NCBI GenBank assembly: GCA_030682595.1
Contig: JAUXNZ010000245.1
Location: 1-9,234, forward strand
Source of the DNA: Rhodocyclaceae bacterium
GTDB lineage: Bacteria; Pseudomonadota; Gammaproteobacteria; Burkholderiales; Rhodocyclaceae
DNA length: 9,234 bases
Direction: 5' to 3'
Below are positions 1 through 6,074 of the stretch, in pieces (the first letter of the stretch is position 1; every line of letters starts with the position of its first letter). The position numbers and the translations under genes were made by a program. The notes under the pieces are model-generated. The model was not told the origin of the DNA, did no database searches, and worked only from the letters and a program-made list of their open reading frames with translations.

Positions 1-166
1 CCTTGCCGATGCCGACGTTGTCGCCCGGATGGAACTGTGTGCCGCGCTGGCGCACGATAATATTGCCAGCCGGAACCAGTTGTCCGCCGTAACGCTTGAC
101 GCCCAGTCGCTTGGATTCCGAATCGCGGCCGTTCCTGGAACTGCCGCCTGCTTTTTTGTGTGCCAT
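1..166 (-). CDS. rpmA: Large ribosomal subunit protein bL27, C-terminus cut by window edge
   Basis: This gene encodes ribosomal protein L27 of the 50S subunit, whose N-terminal tail reaches toward the peptidyl transferase centre. Only the first 55 codons are present; the rest lies beyond position 1. The translation starts MAHKKAGGSSRNGRDSESKR and continues through LGVKRYGGQLVPAGNIIVRQ and a GTQFHPGDNVGIGKD-type segment, which is the standard L27 sequence. The ATG at 166 follows immediately on Met-Ala-His-Lys-Lys, and an AGGAG ribosome binding site lies about seven bases upstream. The tail lacks the cleavable N-terminal extension seen in Firmicutes. It lies 29 bases downstream of rplU on the same strand, the usual rplU-rpmA operon, and is presumably transcribed from the rplU promoter. 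Confidence 0.97.
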   Translation of the reverse strand, partial: MAHKKAGGSSRNGRDSESKRLGVKRYGGQLVPAGNIIVRQRGTQFHPGDNVGIGK

Positions 167-195
167 GGTGAGCTCCTGATCTGAATCTGGCGGGG

Positions 196-507
196 CTAGA
201 TACTGAATGCGCCGATTTCAAGTTCGGTATAGTTTTGCCGGTGTCCTTGATGCTTCTGATAATGCTTGCGCCGCCGCATCTTGAAAATGTTGATCTTGGG
301 ATGGCGGCCTTGTGAAATGACCTTGGCAGTGATCGTGACGCCGGGCAACAGGGGGGCACCGATTTTCACGGTATCGCCAGCGCCGACCATCAACACTTGA
401 TCCAGGGAAATTTCAGTGCCCACATCTGCCGGTATCTGTTCTACTTTGATTTTTTCGCCAGCGGTAACACGATACTGTTTTCCGCCGGTTTTTATGACCG
501 CATACAT
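196..507 (-). CDS. rplU: Large ribosomal subunit protein bL21
   Basis: This gene encodes ribosomal protein L21, a 23S rRNA-binding protein of the 50S subunit. The 103-residue product begins MYAVIKTGGKQYRV and contains the family segments IKVEQIPADVG, KVISQGRHPKINIFKMRRRK and HYQKHQGHRQNYTELEI. The length equals that of the E. coli protein. A longer open frame to position 570 exists, but I chose the ATG at 507: it gives the canonical N-terminus and has a GGAG motif eight bases upstream. The longer form would also begin inside the promoter's -35 box. It is the first gene of the rplU-rpmA operon and diverges from ispB, the common arrangement in proteobacteria. Confidence 0.98.
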   Translation of the reverse strand: MYAVIKTGGKQYRVTAGEKIKVEQIPADVGTEISLDQVLMVGAGDTVKIGAPLLPGVTITAKVISQGRHPKINIFKMRRRKHYQKHQGHRQNYTELEIGAFSI

Positions 508-541
508 GTTGGACTCCAAAAATAGTTCTAAAGAACCGGCT

Positions 542-570
542 ATGATAGTGGCCAAGCCCCGCCAGGTCAA
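542..570 (-). promoter_or_regulatory. Sigma70-type promoter of rplU-rpmA
   Basis: Reading the minus strand, TTGACC (570-565) is separated by exactly 17 bases from TATCAT (547-542). That is five of six matches to the -35 consensus and five of six to the -10. The predicted transcription start, near 535, leaves a leader of about 28 bases before the rplU start codon. The assignment is from sequence alone. Confidence 0.75.
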
Positions 571-586
571 TAACTACGTTTATTCA

Positions 587-615
587 TTGACTCGCGACAA
601 CCGCGCTCCTACCAT
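587..615 (+). promoter_or_regulatory. Sigma70-type promoter of ispB
   Basis: TTGACT (587-592) and TACCAT (610-615) are separated by 17 bases. The predicted start near 622 gives a leader of about 20 bases before the ispB GTG. Its -35 box lies only 16 bases from the -35 box of the oppositely directed rplU promoter, so polymerases bound at the two promoters could interfere. The -10 box is weaker than that of rplU. Confidence 0.55.
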
Positions 616-642
616 CCCCACCCCGATTCTGGAAGTGCCGCC

Positions 643-1611
643 GTGAACCTTTCCGCCATTTATTCCCTGATCGCCAGCGACATGCAGGCCGTGGACGCCG
701 TCATCCGCGAGCGTTTGTATTCCGACGTGCCGCTGGTCCGGCAGGTTGCCGAATACATCATCGCGGGTGGCGGCAAGCGCATGCGCCCGGCGTTGCTGTT
801 GCTGTCGTCCGGTGCGGTGGCTTATCCGGGGCGGCAGCACCTTGAGCTGGCCGCCGTGGTCGAATTCATCCATACCGCCACGCTGTTGCACGATGACGTC
901 GTCGATGAATCGGCCCTGCGCCGCGGCCGGGACACGGCCAACACCGAATTCGGCAACGCCGCCAGCGTGCTGGTGGGTGATTTCCTGTATTCGCGCGCCT
1001 TCCAGATGATGGTCGGCGTGGGCAGCATGCGCGTCATGCAGGTGCTGGCCGATGCTACCAACATTATTGCCGAGGGCGAGGTGCTGCAATTGATGAATTG
1101 CCACAACGCGGCTATCGATGTCGAGGACTATTTGCGCGTGGTACGTTACAAGACCGCCAAGCTGTTCGAGGCGGCGGCGCGTCTGGGCGCCATTCTGGGC
1201 GATTCCACCCCCGCCATCGAGGCGGGCCTGGCTGATTATGGGATGCACCTGGGAACGGCCTTCCAGATTGTTGATGATGTGCTGGATTACTCGGGGGAAG
1301 AAGGCGAGATAGGCAAGCACCTGGGTGATGATCTGGCCGAAGGCAAGCCAACCCTGCCGTTGATCCATGTCATGCGGCATGGACAACCCGCCCAGTCTGA
1401 ACTGGTGAAGAATGCACTGGAGCAGGGCGGGCGCGCGGCTTTTCCGGAAATCATCAAGGCGGTGCAGGCCACTGGCGCCCTCAATGTGGCCATGGAAGTC
1501 GCACGCGGTGAATCGGAGCGGGCCAAGCAGGCATTGACCGCGTTGCCGGATACGCAATACCGGGAGGCTCTGATACAATTGTCGGAGTTTGCAATTACGC
1601 GACGTCATTGA
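643..1611 (+). CDS. ispB: Long-chain polyprenyl (octaprenyl-type) diphosphate synthase
   Basis: This is a trans-type prenyltransferase that adds isopentenyl diphosphate units to farnesyl diphosphate to build the side chain of ubiquinone. The product has 322 residues, typical of IspB. Visible family signatures are GGGKRMRP (residues 42-49, diphosphate binding), the first aspartate-rich motif DDVVD (84-88) followed by RRGRDT, and the second motif DDVLD (211-215) after GTAFQIV. The KPTLPL segment near 235-240 is also typical. The GTG start at 643 is supported by GGAAG seven bases upstream and by a promoter at 587-615. The chain length of the product (C40 or otherwise) cannot be read from the sequence. 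It diverges from rplU and is followed 59 bases later by a tRNA gene. A short hairpin after the stop lacks a T-run, so readthrough downstream is plausible. Confidence 0.95.
   Translation: MNLSAIYSLIASDMQAVDAVIRERLYSDVPLVRQVAEYIIAGGGKRMRPALLLLSSGAVAYPGRQHLELAAVVEFIHTATLLHDDVVDESALRRGRDTANTEFGNAASVLVGDFLYSRAFQMMVGVGSMRVMQVLADATNIIAEGEVLQLMNCHNAAIDVEDYLRVVRYKTAKLFEAAARLGAILGDSTPAIEAGLADYGMHLGTAFQIVDDVLDYSGEEGEIGKHLGDDLAEGKPTLPLIHVMRHGQPAQSELVKNALEQGGRAAFPEIIKAVQATGALNVAMEVARGESERAKQALTALPDTQYREALIQLSEFAITRRH
1571..1579 (+). promoter_or_regulatory. Possible extended -10 promoter ahead of tRNA-Pro
   Basis: Inside the last codons of ispB the sequence TGATACAAT matches the extended -10 pattern TGnTATAAT at all but one position. 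No good -35 box is seen at the usual distance. If used, transcription would start near 1586, about 85 bases upstream of the tRNA, so the 5' end would need RNase P processing. This could equally be chance within coding sequence. Confidence 0.3.
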
Positions 1612-1670
1612 GCGGGCGATCATGCCCGGTTGCAGTCCCGATTGGGCGGCGCGTTGGTTTGTGACAAGTT

Positions 1671-1747
<77 letters not shown>

Positions 1748-1771
1748 GCAAATTGGAAGCAAAGGGCAGAC

Positions 1772-2002
1772 GTGTTCAAGGTAATCCTGCTGATTCTGGC
1801 CATCTTGCTGGTCTACTGGTTTTTTTGGGGCCAGCGGAAGAAAAATCCCGCAGATAGTTCGGCGGACAAAAGCGCCCCGGCGAGCCCCGAGAAAATGGTG
1901 ATTTGCGCGCACTGCCAGCTGCATGTGCCGGAGAGCGAGTGCGTGATGGCCGATGGGCGTCATTACTGCAGCGACGAGCACGCCCGACTTGGCCAATCCT
2001 GA
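1772..2002 (+). CDS. PP0621-type small membrane-anchored Cys/His protein, function unknown
   Basis: The product is a 76-residue protein resembling the uncharacterised PP0621 family, which is often encoded just before pilS in betaproteobacteria. An N-terminal hydrophobic helix (about residues 3-19, rich in Ile, Leu and Trp/Phe) is followed by a short basic/polar linker. The C-terminal module has Cys45, Cys48, His51, Cys57, His64, Cys66 and His70. The spacing, CxxC followed by a GRHYCS segment, suggests a small zinc-binding knuckle. The metal is inferred, and no catalytic role is evident. It starts with GTG, preceded by a weak purine-rich AAAGGG stretch. Its 3' end overlaps the annotated start of pilS, suggesting coupled expression. 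I know of no established function for the family. Confidence 0.8.
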   Translation: MFKVILLILAILLVYWFFWGQRKKNPADSSADKSAPASPEKMVICAHCQLHVPESECVMADGRHYCSDEHARLGQS

Positions 2003-3677
2003 CGCCGCAGAACACCCGGTTTCCCCGCGCGCAGAGCTGTCAGGTACGACGGATTCGCAGAACGAATCATTCTGGCGTCCCCTTGAATATTTCGCCTACT
2101 ACCGACTGATCGTTGCGGGTACCTTCCTTGCGGCGACGGTATTCACGCAGGAATGGTTGCACGTCGGGACGCAGGATCCCCGGTTGTTTTTCTGGACCAG
2201 CGCGGTCTATCTTTTTGTCGCGATTGCCCATCTGGTAGCGCTGGCCCGGTGGCGTCAGGCGTTCAACCTGCAACTCAATGTGCAGGTAATCGGCGATATC
2301 TTTTTCCTGACCTTGCTGGTGTTCGCCAGCGGTGGCGGGAAAAGCGGGATTTCGATGTTGCTGCTGGTGGTGTTGGCCGGTGCCGGTCTGGTCGGCCAGG
2401 GGCGCATGGTTTTGTTCTATGCGGCTGTGGCAACCCTGTTTTTGCTGCTTGAGCAGTCCTATCGCGTGCTGGCCTATCAAGGAGCTGTCGAGGATTTTTT
2501 GCGCACCGGGCTAACCAGCATCGGGTTTTTCGGCTCGGCGATCACCGCCCGCCTGCTGGCGCTGCGGGTGGTCGCCAACGAGGCGCTGGCCCGCAAGCGC
2601 GGTCTCGACCTGGCCGACCAACTGCGCATCAACGAGCAGGTGATTCGCGACATGCAGGATGGCGTACTGGTGATCGATGCTGCCGGTCGGGTGCGTCAAT
2701 CGAATCCCCAGGCCGCTCAACTATTGGGGCTTGCCGCTCCCCTCAACGCGGCGGGTCCGGCGGGCGCTGTCTCCAAATCACGCGGCGAGTCGGCTGACGC
2801 CGTCCCGCCAGCGCCGACTTTGGCAGCCTGCGCGCCCGCCCTGGCGCAGGAGTTCCTTATCCGGCGCCAGCGCGGCATCGAGTCCGAAACGGTGATCCAG
2901 GCACCGCATAGCGGGCGCACCCTGCGCGCACGTTTTTTGCCGCCGGGGGAGGGGGGCAATGCGCTGATCTACCTGGAAGATGTCGGTCGTCAGCAACAAA
3001 AAGCGCAACAGATGAAGCTGGCGGCATTGGGTCGCCTGACGGCCAACATGGCGCATGAGATTCGTAACCCGCTGGCCGCGATCAGTCATGCCGCGGAACT
3101 GCTGGCCGAAGAGCCACCGAGCCCGGGGACGGAGCGCCTGACGCGCATCATTGGCGATAACACGCAACGACTCAACCGGTTGGTGGCGGAGACCATGGAA
3201 CTGGGGCGGCGTGATCGCGTCAGTCCCGAGCAGATCGACATGGAAAGCTTTATCCGTCAGCAGGTGGAAGAGCTGGTGTTACAGGATGCGAGCAGCGCTG
3301 CCCGGATTAAAATTGAGCTGCCCGGAAAATTTTCGCTTTGTTTCGATCGAGGGCATTTGCACCGGGTAATTGCCAACCTGTTGAGCAATGCCTTGCGCTA
3401 CGCCAGCGCCGCACCCGGCGCGGTGCGCATCCTGGGGGAGCAAGGCAAGTTCGCCAACCGTTTCAGCTTGCACATCATTGACGACGGACCGGGCATCGAC
3501 GAGACGGCAAAGAGCCAGGTGTTCGAGCCGTTTTTCACCACCAGCGCTACCGGTACGGGGCTCGGACTCTATATTGCCCGTGAGCTATGCGAGGCCAATG
3601 GCGCGCGCCTCAGTCTGCTTGAAAACACACCTGGCGCACATTTCTGCCTATCATGCGCAGCGTCATGCCAAAGCTAG
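1953..3677 (+). CDS. pilS: Sensor histidine kinase PilS (type IV pilus two-component system)
   Basis: PilS is an inner-membrane histidine kinase that phosphorylates PilR to control pilin expression; in Pseudomonas it senses pilin in the membrane. The 574-residue frame has six predicted membrane segments (about 49-66, 76-98, 106-128, 132-150, 152-170 and 185-205), a PAS-like domain (about 225-345), a dimerisation domain with phosphoacceptor His368 in NMAHEIRNPL, and a catalytic ATPase domain. The ATPase has the N-box NLLSNALRYA (475-484), DDGPGI (510-515), FEPFFTT (524-530) and GTGLGL (534-539). The start is uncertain. The ATG at 1953 overlaps the upstream gene by 50 bases; an in-frame TTG at 1989 would shorten the overlap, and neither has a strong ribosome binding site. 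Residues 263-291, in the PAS domain, are encoded by an inserted palindromic repeat (see 2741-2824). The 3' end overlaps pilR by 25 bases. Confidence 0.93.
   Translation: MGVITAATSTPDLANPDAAEHPVSPRAELSGTTDSQNESFWRPLEYFAYYRLIVAGTFLAATVFTQEWLHVGTQDPRLFFWTSAVYLFVAIAHLVALARWRQAFNLQLNVQVIGDIFFLTLLVFASGGGKSGISMLLLVVLAGAGLVGQGRMVLFYAAVATLFLLLEQSYRVLAYQGAVEDFLRTGLTSIGFFGSAITARLLALRVVANEALARKRGLDLADQLRINEQVIRDMQDGVLVIDAAGRVRQSNPQAAQLLGLAAPLNAAGPAGAVSKSRGESADAVPPAPTLAACAPALAQEFLIRRQRGIESETVIQAPHSGRTLRARFLPPGEGGNALIYLEDVGRQQQKAQQMKLAALGRLTANMAHEIRNPLAAISHAAELLAEEPPSPGTERLTRIIGDNTQRLNRLVAETMELGRRDRVSPEQIDMESFIRQQVEELVLQDASSAARIKIELPGKFSLCFDRGHLHRVIANLLSNALRYASAAPGAVRILGEQGKFANRFSLHIIDDGPGIDETAKSQVFEPFFTTSATGTGLGLYIARELCEANGARLSLLENTPGAHFCLSCAASCQS
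2741..2824 (-). repeat. Palindromic protein-coding repeat, copy in pilS (reverse orientation)
   Basis: Read on the minus strand, this 84-base stretch starts with an 18-base head that matches gagaaagtcggcgctggc of the pilR copy at 16 of 18 positions. A 33-base unit (2806-2774) follows, matching the second pilR unit at 26 of 33 positions. A more degenerate 33-base unit (2773-2741) comes after that, beginning gagacagcgcc. The arms GTCGGC (2789-2794) and GCCGAC (2813-2818) are self-complementary, with a two-base GC bulge at 2811-2812 and a further short stem around the loop at 2800-2805. On the pilS coding strand it specifies residues 263-291, a Pro/Ala/Ser-rich stretch in the PAS domain. Related PilS proteins, as I recall them, have no extra segment there. 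Confidence 0.75.
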
Positions 3678-5122
3678 AGCCCAAAGCCAATGCAGATCTG
3701 ACCGGCCACCTGCGGGTGCTCGTCGTCGATGACGAGGCGGATATCCGGGAATTGCTGGACATGACGCTGGCGCGCATGGGCCTGGCCTGTGACTGCGCCG
3801 CCACCGTGGCGGAGGCGCAACAGTACCTGTTGGACAATACGTATCGGCTCTGCCTGACCGACATGCGCATGCCGGATGGCGACGGGCTGGAGCTGGTGCG
3901 GCATATCGAGGCCGAGTGTCCCGCCTTGCCGGTGGCGGTCATTACGGCGCATGGCAGTACCGAGAATGCCGTTGCCGCGCTCAAGGCCGGCGCCTTTGAT
4001 TATTTGTCGAAGCCGGTTTCCCTGGCGCAATTGCGTGCTTTGGTGAAATCGGCACTAGCCCTGCCCGAAACCAAAACCGCCGACGCGCCGCAGGGCCAAG
4101 AACTATTGGGTTCATCGCTCCCCATGACCCAGGTGCGCGCACTGATTGGCAAGGTGGCGCGCAGCGAGGCGCCGGTTTACATCTCCGGAGAGTCAGGCAG
4201 CGGCAAGGAACTGGCGGCACGCCTGATCCATCGTCAAAGCGTGCGCGGCGACCGGCCGTTCGTTGCCGTGAACTGTGGCGCGATCCCGGAAAACCTGATG
4301 GAAAGCGAGTTTTTCGGTTATCGCAAGGGGGCGTTTACCGGCGCCGAAACCGAGCGCGATGGCTTTTTCCAGGCCGCCGACAGTGGCACGCTATTCCTTG
4401 ACGAGGTCGCCGATCTGCCCCTGGCGATGCAGGTCAAGTTGTTGCGCGCCATCCAGGAAAAGCAGGTGCGTCGGGTTGGCGCGACTGCCGAGGAACCGGT
4501 CAATGTGCGCATCATTTGCGCCACGCACCAGAATCTGCGGCAACGGGTGGACGAAAACAAATTCCGCCCAGACCTGTTTTTCCGCATCAATGTGATCGAG
4601 ATTCGCATGCCGGCGCTGCGGGAGTGCAGCGACGATGTGCCCGATCTGGCGCGCCGCATCCTGGATCGGCTGGCCGCCGCCAGCGATCAGGCCGCGCCGC
4701 CCATCACCGCGCGCGCGCTGGCGACGCTGCGGGACTATGCATTTCCTGGCAATGTGCGCGAACTGGAAAATATTCTTGAAAGAGCGCTGGCACTCCATGG
4801 CAATGGCGCCATCGATGTCGCTGACTTGCAATTGCAGCCGGAGAAAGTCGGCGCTGGCGAGACGGCGCCAGTCGGCGCGCCATGGAATCATGAGACGGCG
4901 CCAGCCGACGCGCCGCGAAAACTGGAAACGGCGCAGGAGACGGCGGAGTCTGGCGGCCGGCCCTTGCAGGATTACCTCGATGAGCAGGAACGCAAGGCCA
5001 TCCTCGATGCCTTGCAAAAGACACGCTTCAATCGCACCGCGGCGGCGCGCATTCTTGGCGTGAGTTTTCGCTCGTTGCGCTATCGCATGGAACGGCTGGG
5101 CCTCAATGACGCTGCCGGTTGA
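3653..5122 (+). CDS. pilR: Sigma54-dependent response regulator PilR
   Basis: PilR is an NtrC-family activator that, when phosphorylated by PilS, drives sigma54-dependent transcription of the major pilin gene. The 489-residue product has a receiver domain (about 20-135) with acidic residues Asp26/Asp27, phosphoacceptor Asp70 in LTDMRMPDGDG and Lys120. The AAA+ domain (about 150-380) shows Walker A GESGSGKE (179-186), the sigma54-contacting GAFTGA loop (226-231), Walker B GTLFLDEV (245-252) and FPGNVRELEN (364-373). A C-terminal Fis-type helix-turn-helix (about 455-484) ends in RYRMERLGL. Two starts are possible: ATG at 3653, or ATG at 3665, which overlaps pilS less; neither has a clear ribosome binding site. 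Residues 397-431, in the AAA+-to-HTH linker, come from a repeat element. The pilin target gene is not in this window. Confidence 0.95.
   Translation: MRSVMPKLEPKANADLTGHLRVLVVDDEADIRELLDMTLARMGLACDCAATVAEAQQYLLDNTYRLCLTDMRMPDGDGLELVRHIEAECPALPVAVITAHGSTENAVAALKAGAFDYLSKPVSLAQLRALVKSALALPETKTADAPQGQELLGSSLPMTQVRALIGKVARSEAPVYISGESGSGKELAARLIHRQSVRGDRPFVAVNCGAIPENLMESEFFGYRKGAFTGAETERDGFFQAADSGTLFLDEVADLPLAMQVKLLRAIQEKQVRRVGATAEEPVNVRIICATHQNLRQRVDENKFRPDLFFRINVIEIRMPALRECSDDVPDLARRILDRLAAASDQAAPPITARALATLRDYAFPGNVRELENILERALALHGNGAIDVADLQLQPEKVGAGETAPVGAPWNHETAPADAPRKLETAQETAESGGRPLQDYLDEQERKAILDALQKTRFNRTAAARILGVSFRSLRYRMERLGLNDAAG
4067..4099 (+). repeat. Possible degenerate 33-base repeat unit in the pilR receiver-AAA+ linker
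   Basis: This segment encodes ETKTADAPQGQ, compared with ETAPADAPRKL for the unit at 4892-4924. The two share the 13-base run gccgacgcgccgc (4079-4091 here) in the same reading frame and the same position within an 11-codon unit. Outside that run the match is poor. A chance similarity of two Ala/Pro-rich, GC-rich linkers remains a real alternative. Confidence 0.3.
4841..4945 (+). repeat. Palindromic protein-coding repeat with 33-base tandem units, copy in pilR
   Basis: The stretch begins with the 18-base head gagaaagtcggcgctggc (4841-4858). Two 33-base units (4859-4891 and 4892-4924) follow, identical at 25 of 33 positions, and then a partial third unit from 4925. GAGACGGCG recurs at 4859, 4892 and 4937, with a variant at 4925. 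At protein level it gives an 11-residue period: ETAPVGAPWNH, ETAPADAPRKL, ETAQETA. The head arm GTCGGC..TGGCG can pair with CGCCA plus GTCGGC (4866-4876, with G-U pairs) or CGCCA plus GCCGAC (4899-4909), forming a bulged hairpin. It fills the flexible linker between the AAA+ and DNA-binding domains of PilR, where length changes are likely to be tolerated. Confidence 0.8.
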
Positions 5123-5678
5123 AGTTGACTGGCATGTCGATGCGGGCGGCTGGCTGGTTGGCTGCGCGCGGGTGGATAGCCCGAATCATGACCCGCGGCC
5201 AGCGGGGGAGGTGATCCGCCTGATCGTCATCCATGCCATCAGCCTGCCTCCCGGCCAGTTTGGCGGAGATGCGGTAGTTGAATTTTTTACCAACCGGCTT
5301 GACCCGACCAAGCATCCCTATTTCGCCACGCTCGTTGGCCAGCGCGTCTCGGCCCATTTTTTCATCCGGCGCGATGGCGCCGTGACGCAGTTCGTGTCCT
5401 GTCATGACCGCGCCTGGCATGCCGGCATTTCGTGCTGGCGGGGGTGCGAACGCTGCAACGATTTTTCACTGGGCATCGAACTTGAAGGCACTGACCACAC
5501 CGATTTCGCAGCCGCGCAGTATCGGACGCTGCAGCACTTGCTGACCGCCTTGCAGCGGCATTCCCCCGGTGCGGCGATTGCCGGGCACGCTGATATCGCT
5601 CCTGGCCGCAAGACTGATCCGGGGCCGCATTTCGACTGGTCGGGCGTGGTTTCACTGCAACGCGCGGCGCTTGGTTAA
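5106..5678 (+). CDS. ampD: 1,6-anhydro-N-acetylmuramyl-L-alanine amidase AmpD
   Basis: AmpD is a cytoplasmic zinc amidase that removes the peptide from anhydromuropeptides during peptidoglycan recycling. In many bacteria its loss derepresses AmpR-controlled beta-lactamase. The 190-residue protein matches the amidase_2 fold: the zinc ligands appear to be His43 (in LIVIHAISLP), His161 (in AGHADIAPGRK) and Asp171 (in KTDPGPHFDW). Other family segments are VSAHFFIRRDG (81-91), WHAGISCWRGCERCNDFSLG (104-123) and IELEGTD, with a likely catalytic glutamate at 125. The length is close to that of E. coli AmpD (183 residues). The ATG at 5106 overlaps the end of pilR by 17 bases, implying translational coupling. 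Placement after pilSR is a known betaproteobacterial arrangement, and no functional link to pili is implied. Confidence 0.95.
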   Translation: MTLPVEVDWHVDAGGWLVGCARVDSPNHDPRPAGEVIRLIVIHAISLPPGQFGGDAVVEFFTNRLDPTKHPYFATLVGQRVSAHFFIRRDGAVTQFVSCHDRAWHAGISCWRGCERCNDFSLGIELEGTDHTDFAAAQYRTLQHLLTALQRHSPGAAIAGHADIAPGRKTDPGPHFDWSGVVSLQRAALG

Positions 5679-5689
5679 CATGCCGCGCG
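5661..5689 (+). other. GC-rich hairpin across the ampD stop codon, possible weak terminator
   Basis: CGCGCGGC (5661-5668) and GCCGCGCG (5682-5689) form a perfect 8-base-pair stem around a 13-base loop that contains the ampD TAA. The following bases (caaattatcttgcatt) are AT-rich but lack a T-run. It could slow polymerase or protect the mRNA 3' end rather than terminate efficiently. Confidence 0.35.
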
Positions 5690-6066
5690 CAAATTATCTT
5701 GCATTAAAAAAAACGACCCACTAGCATTAGTGCCCAAAGGCCGTTGACCCACTACATCTAGTAGGTCGCATCGGTAGGCGGCCGTCACGGAGGGTGCATG
5801 CAGGAAGACGCGAGGCGTACGTTGAACAACCGGATTGAATCGCCGTTCCGGCCGCGCTCCGTCCCTCCGTGCCAGTGTGCGCGCCGGCTTGCCCGCCCGC
5901 CCTCTCCTCTTCAAGTTTTCCGCGCGCCTGCCGCAAACACAGGGATGGGCTATGAAAGCGCATGAATTCATCGATTCCGGTCCGCCGGCGTTGCTGAATA
6001 ATCCGTGCTGTTGTAGGCGGGTTGTTGGTTGTTCTTTCCTCAAACTTTGTGTAACGGAGGTTCAAT
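5679..6066. other. 388-base intergenic region rich in palindromes
   Basis: There is no recognisable gene between ampD and the histone-like gene. From left to right the region holds an A8 tract (5706-5713), a leftward-facing terminator-like hairpin (5706-5768), and a 9-base inverted repeat CACGGAGGG/CCCTCCGTG (5786-5794 and 5863-5871). Inside that repeat lies the palindrome TGCATGCA (5795-5802). Further right are the palindrome ATGAATTCAT (5962-5971), a small open frame (5952-6074) that overlaps the next gene's start, and the histone gene's GGAGG ribosome binding site (6056-6060). No strong rightward promoter is seen; AATAAT at 5997-6002 is a possible -10 box without a good -35. Confidence 0.6.
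5706..5768 (-). terminator. Terminator-like hairpin on the minus strand with T8 tract
   Basis: Reading leftward, CGACCTACTAG (5768-5758) can pair with CTAGTGGGTCG (5724-5714) over 11 base pairs, including one G-U pair. The stem is followed at once by eight T residues (5713-5706). The 33-base interior can fold further: TAGTGGGTC occurs twice, and CACTA/TAGTG makes an alternative small stem. The T-run is on the leftward transcript only, so this is not a terminator for ampD. No leftward gene precedes it in the intergenic region, and the long loop makes it less typical than a compact intrinsic terminator. Confidence 0.45.
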
Positions 6067-6074
6067 ATGGCTGA
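5952..6074 (+). CDS. Possible small upstream ORF overlapping the histone-like start
   Basis: This is a 40-codon frame starting MKAHEFIDSGPPALLNNP, followed by a Cys-rich CCCRR segment. Its TGA (6072-6074) lies just inside the next gene, whose ATG is at 6067. A GGGATGGG stretch upstream of the ATG is a possible but unclear ribosome binding site. Such an overlap would allow translational coupling. I do not recognise the peptide, and a random open frame of this size is common in GC-rich DNA. Confidence 0.2.
   Translation: MKAHEFIDSGPPALLNNPCCCRRVVGCSFLKLCVTEVQYG

Noticed and set aside
1613..1628. CGGGC/GCCCG hairpin just after the ispB stop as a terminator
   Set aside because: The stem is only five base pairs and is not followed by a T-run.
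2719..2742. aactattggg...cgctcccc shared by pilS (2719) and pilR (4101)
   Set aside because: Each stretch encodes an expected LLG motif of its own domain (PAS, and the start of AAA+), and the sequence between the two shared words differs. Coincidence of codon choice is likely.
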